From: an uncultured Clostridia bacterium
Lineage (GTDB): Bacteria > Bacillota > Clostridia > TANB77 > CAG-508
Reading direction: 5' to 3'
Assembly (NCBI GenBank): GCA_934183045.1
Contig: CAKPRW010000081.1
Coordinates: 1 to 5,829 of the forward strand
Length of the DNA stretch: 5,829 nucleotides
In this document: positions 3,967 to 5,829 of the stretch, one piece after another
Numbering within the stretch: the first letter of the stretch is position 1
Layout of the letters: each line of letters begins with the position of its first letter
Made by a program: the position numbers and the translations under genes
Notes under the pieces: model-generated
Seen by the model: the letters and a program-made list of their open reading frames with translations, nothing else
Told to the model about the DNA's origin: nothing
Databases searched by the model: none

Positions 3967-4698
3967 ATGAATAAAAAAATTTGGATAATTTTAATTATAA
4001 TTTTGATAATAATCGTTTTTGCTTTTTTCTTTTTTACAAGAAATAATAATTCTAATACGGAAGATGGAAATACTTCTTATGATGCTAATAAAATATCTCT
4101 AGAAACAACTAATAATAAAAACGAATCTCAAACAAATACTACTAATAGCCAATCAAACAATAGCTCAAAAACTGAAAAACAAACTTCTGAAAATAGCAAT
4201 GTTTCTCCTACTCCTAATAAGCCAACAAAGATTATTGAAAAACAAATTGCTACTTTTACAACTAAAATATATTCGCAAGATTCTTCAAGACAAAATAATA
4301 TTGCAATCACTTGTAAAACTTTAAATGGTACAACTATAAAAAATGGTGCTAGTTTTTCTTTTTGTAATACTATAGGCCCTTCTACAACTAGTAAAGGATA
4401 TCAAAAAGCTGATATTTATGATAATAACGGCGAAAAGAAAAAAGGATTAGGTGGAGGTAATTGTCAAATTAGTAGTACTCTATATAATGCTGTTTTGGCT
4501 GTTCCTTCTATTAAAATTACTGAAAGACATGCACATAGCAATAAAGTTCCGTATGTAGCAAAAGGAAAAGATGCAGCAGTAGCTTATGGAAGTTATGATC
4601 TAAAATTTATAAATAATACTGGTAATGATATAAAAATATCTTCACAGGCTTCCAAAACCGCAGTTACTGTTAGTATTATATCTTTAAAAGTACAGTAA
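3967..4698 (+). CDS. Membrane-anchored VanW-domain protein
   Basis: The 243-residue product has three parts. Residues 5-23 form a very hydrophobic membrane anchor after a short basic start (MNKKIW). Residues 25-90 are a low-complexity linker rich in Asn, Ser, Thr and Lys, suited to crossing the cell wall. Residues 92-235 form a VanW domain. Its hallmarks are NGASFSFCNTIGPST, KGYQKADIY, GGGNCQISSTLYNAVL (162-177) and ERHAHS (186-191). VanW domains occur in some vancomycin-resistance clusters and widely in envelope proteins of Gram-positive anaerobes, but their biochemical role is not established, so this is no evidence of resistance here. The ATG has GGTG 5 bases upstream. No clear promoter was found; a TATAAT at 3893-3898 overlaps the divergent promoter but lacks a good -35. 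It is probably co-transcribed with the next gene, 51 bases downstream, with no terminator between. Confidence 0.92.
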   Translation: MNKKIWIILIIILIIIVFAFFFFTRNNNSNTEDGNTSYDANKISLETTNNKNESQTNTTNSQSNNSSKTEKQTSENSNVSPTPNKPTKIIEKQIATFTTKIYSQDSSRQNNIAITCKTLNGTTIKNGASFSFCNTIGPSTTSKGYQKADIYDNNGEKKKGLGGGNCQISSTLYNAVLAVPSIKITERHAHSNKVPYVAKGKDAAVAYGSYDLKFINNTGNDIKISSQASKTAVTVSIISLKVQ

Positions 4699-4738
4699 TA
4701 TATATCATATTTCTTGCAAATATACCATAAATTTAAAT

Positions 4739-4744
4739 GGTGAT
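4739..4744 (+). promoter_or_regulatory. Ribosome binding site that decides the flippase TTG start
   Basis: GGTGAT, complementary to the 5' part of the 16S anti-Shine-Dalgarno, lies 5 bases before the TTG at 4750. An in-frame TGA at 4741-4743 excludes any earlier start. The VanW-domain gene uses a similar GGTGAT at 3958-3963. Confidence 0.7.
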
Positions 4745-4749
4745 TATTT

Positions 4750-5829
4750 TTGGGACGAACGAAAATATTTTTAATTAATGGTATAGTATTAACTGTAACC
4801 ACTCTTGTTATGAGAAGTATTGGATTTGTGTTTAATATTTATATTGCAAAAAAAGTTGGTTCAGAAGCTGTTGGTGTATTTGGACTTGTAATGTCTGTAT
4901 ACTTGTTTGCTATAACATTTGCAACTTCTGGATTAAGTTTAGCATGCACATATCTTGTGTCAGAAAAACTTGCAAAAAAAGACTATTCTTGTGGTATAAA
5001 TATACTTAAAACTTGCATTTCATATGCATGTTTTTTAGGAGTAACAGCAATGTTTTTTCTGATCTTATTCGCTCCTATAATCAGTAAAATTTGTTTAAAA
5101 GATAAAATTAATGTATATCCTATTTATAGTATGGCAATAGGACTCCCTCTTATTGCTATTTCTTCTGTTATAGGTGGCTTTTTCAACTCTATTGGAAAAG
5201 CCTTTAAAAATTCTATTTCTCAAACTTTTGAATTAACTGTAAAAATGGTAGTAACTATTATAATTCTAAACTTTTATTTTTCAAATGATATAAATAAAAT
5301 ATGTACTATGCTCATTTTAGCAGATGTTGTATCTGAAATAGCCTCTTTTTTATTAAATATAATTTTTTATAAGTTGGAAAAAAGAAATTTCAATACATCT
5401 TCTAAATGTTCCGATAAAGTAAAAAAGAAAATTTTAAAAATTTCGTTTCCAGTTGCAATTACTTCTTATATACGTTCTGGGCTTTCTTCTTTCAAACAAT
5501 TTCTAATACCTACTAGCTTAGAAAAATCAGGAATTTCATATTCACTTGCAATTTCAAACTATGGAATTATAAACGGAATGGTAATGCCTATTTTAATGTT
5601 TTTTAGTGTATTTATAACTTCATTTGCTTCCTTACTTGTTCCTGAATTTTCAAGACTTCTTGCCGGAAATAATCATAATAGAATGAAATATGTTTGTGAG
5701 ACTATTTTTAAAAATTCTTTTATATTTTCTATAGGAATTGGAAGCATATTGTTTTTCTTTTCTTCAGAAATAAGTTATGCTATATACCAGAATTTAAGCT
5801 GTGATTTTTGGATTAAAATACTATCACCT
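4750..5829 (+). CDS. SpoVB-like MOP-superfamily lipid-linked oligosaccharide flippase, N-terminal 360 residues (continues past right edge)
   Basis: The frame stays open from the TTG at 4750 to the last base. The product is a multi-spanning membrane protein with hydrophobic segments at about residues 8-32, 41-66, 84-110, 124-145, 163-177, 184-207, 230-246, 265-297 and 321-337. It follows the order seen in SpoVB and related polysaccharide exporters: an N-terminal helix with an RSIGF turn, GSEAVGVFGLVMSVY, TSGLSLACTYLVSEKLAKKD, IGGFFNSIGKAFKNSISQTFE, a basic cytoplasmic loop (208-230), then SFKQFLIPTSLEKSGIS and ITSFASLLVPEFSRLL. Such proteins move lipid-linked cell-wall or spore-cortex precursors across the membrane. 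Family members are about 500-550 residues, so a third is missing. Whether it is true SpoVB or another flippase cannot be settled here. The TTG is preferred over the ATG at 4810 because of its ribosome site and because it keeps the first helix. Confidence 0.9.
   Translation, partial: MGRTKIFLINGIVLTVTTLVMRSIGFVFNIYIAKKVGSEAVGVFGLVMSVYLFAITFATSGLSLACTYLVSEKLAKKDYSCGINILKTCISYACFLGVTAMFFLILFAPIISKICLKDKINVYPIYSMAIGLPLIAISSVIGGFFNSIGKAFKNSISQTFELTVKMVVTIIILNFYFSNDINKICTMLILADVVSEIASFLLNIIFYKLEKRNFNTSSKCSDKVKKKILKISFPVAITSYIRSGLSSFKQFLIPTSLEKSGISYSLAISNYGIINGMVMPILMFFSVFITSFASLLVPEFSRLLAGNNHNRMKYVCETIFKNSFIFSIGIGSILFFFSSEISYAIYQNLSCDFWIKILSP

Noticed and set aside
4128..4310. 60-residue minus-strand frame inside the VanW gene linker
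   Set aside because: It is a by-product of the low-complexity linker and has no supporting signals.
3967..4698. Vancomycin resistance role for the VanW-domain gene
   Set aside because: No vanH/A/X/Y/S/R genes are present, and VanW domains are widespread in susceptible Gram-positive bacteria.
4710..4719. TTTCTTGCAA, also present in reverse orientation at 2399-2408 and 2998-3007
   Set aside because: Two of the three are duplicates of one another, and a 10-mer of this composition can recur by chance; no regulator site can be supported.
4593..4802. 69-residue minus-strand frame over the VanW gene end and flippase start
   Set aside because: It overlaps two well-supported genes and shows no ribosome site or recognisable domain.

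Overview
The window is AT-rich DNA from a Gram-positive, Bacillota-type bacterium, most likely one of the AT-rich gut Clostridia. The reasons are the miaB-mutS gene order, a zinc-ribbon ribosomal protein L31, a VanW-domain protein beside a SpoVB-like flippase, near-consensus sigma-A promoters, strong AGGAGG/GGTGAT ribosome binding sites and frequent TTG starts. The species cannot be named from the sequence alone.

Left part (1-2405, minus strand): an operon read right to left. It contains miaB (tRNA ms2i6A methylthiotransferase), an unrecognised 201-residue protein with two helix-turn-helix-like repeats, and the start of mutS (mismatch repair), which runs off the left edge. The genes abut: the miaB stop is followed at once, in the same frame, by the TTG start of the next gene, and mutS starts 5 bases after that gene ends. 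One promoter is proposed, in front of miaB.

Middle part (2360-3424, no conventional protein gene): the most interesting section. The whole miaB-rpmE intergenic region is present twice in tandem (609 and 420 bp), with CTCCATTT at both ends and at the junction. Each copy carries a complete stand-alone small-RNA gene on the plus strand: a perfect TTGACA-17-TATAAT promoter, a 5' hairpin with a compensatory base change between copies, a GAAA-capped hairpin holding AGGAGG, and a strong intrinsic terminator. The predicted RNAs are about 350 and 200 nt. Their ends are conserved but much of their cores is not, and the cores are visibly richer in G and C than the surroundings. In both RNAs an AGGAGG-ATG pair opens a tiny reading frame, and the 3' end can pair with that ATG. 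I cannot assign the RNA to a known family.

Right part (3361-5829): rpmE (L31) and a 51-residue membrane miniprotein, both on the minus strand and each with its own promoter. On the plus strand lie a membrane-anchored VanW-domain protein and the first 360 residues of a SpoVB/MOP-type flippase, probably co-transcribed and acting at the cell envelope.
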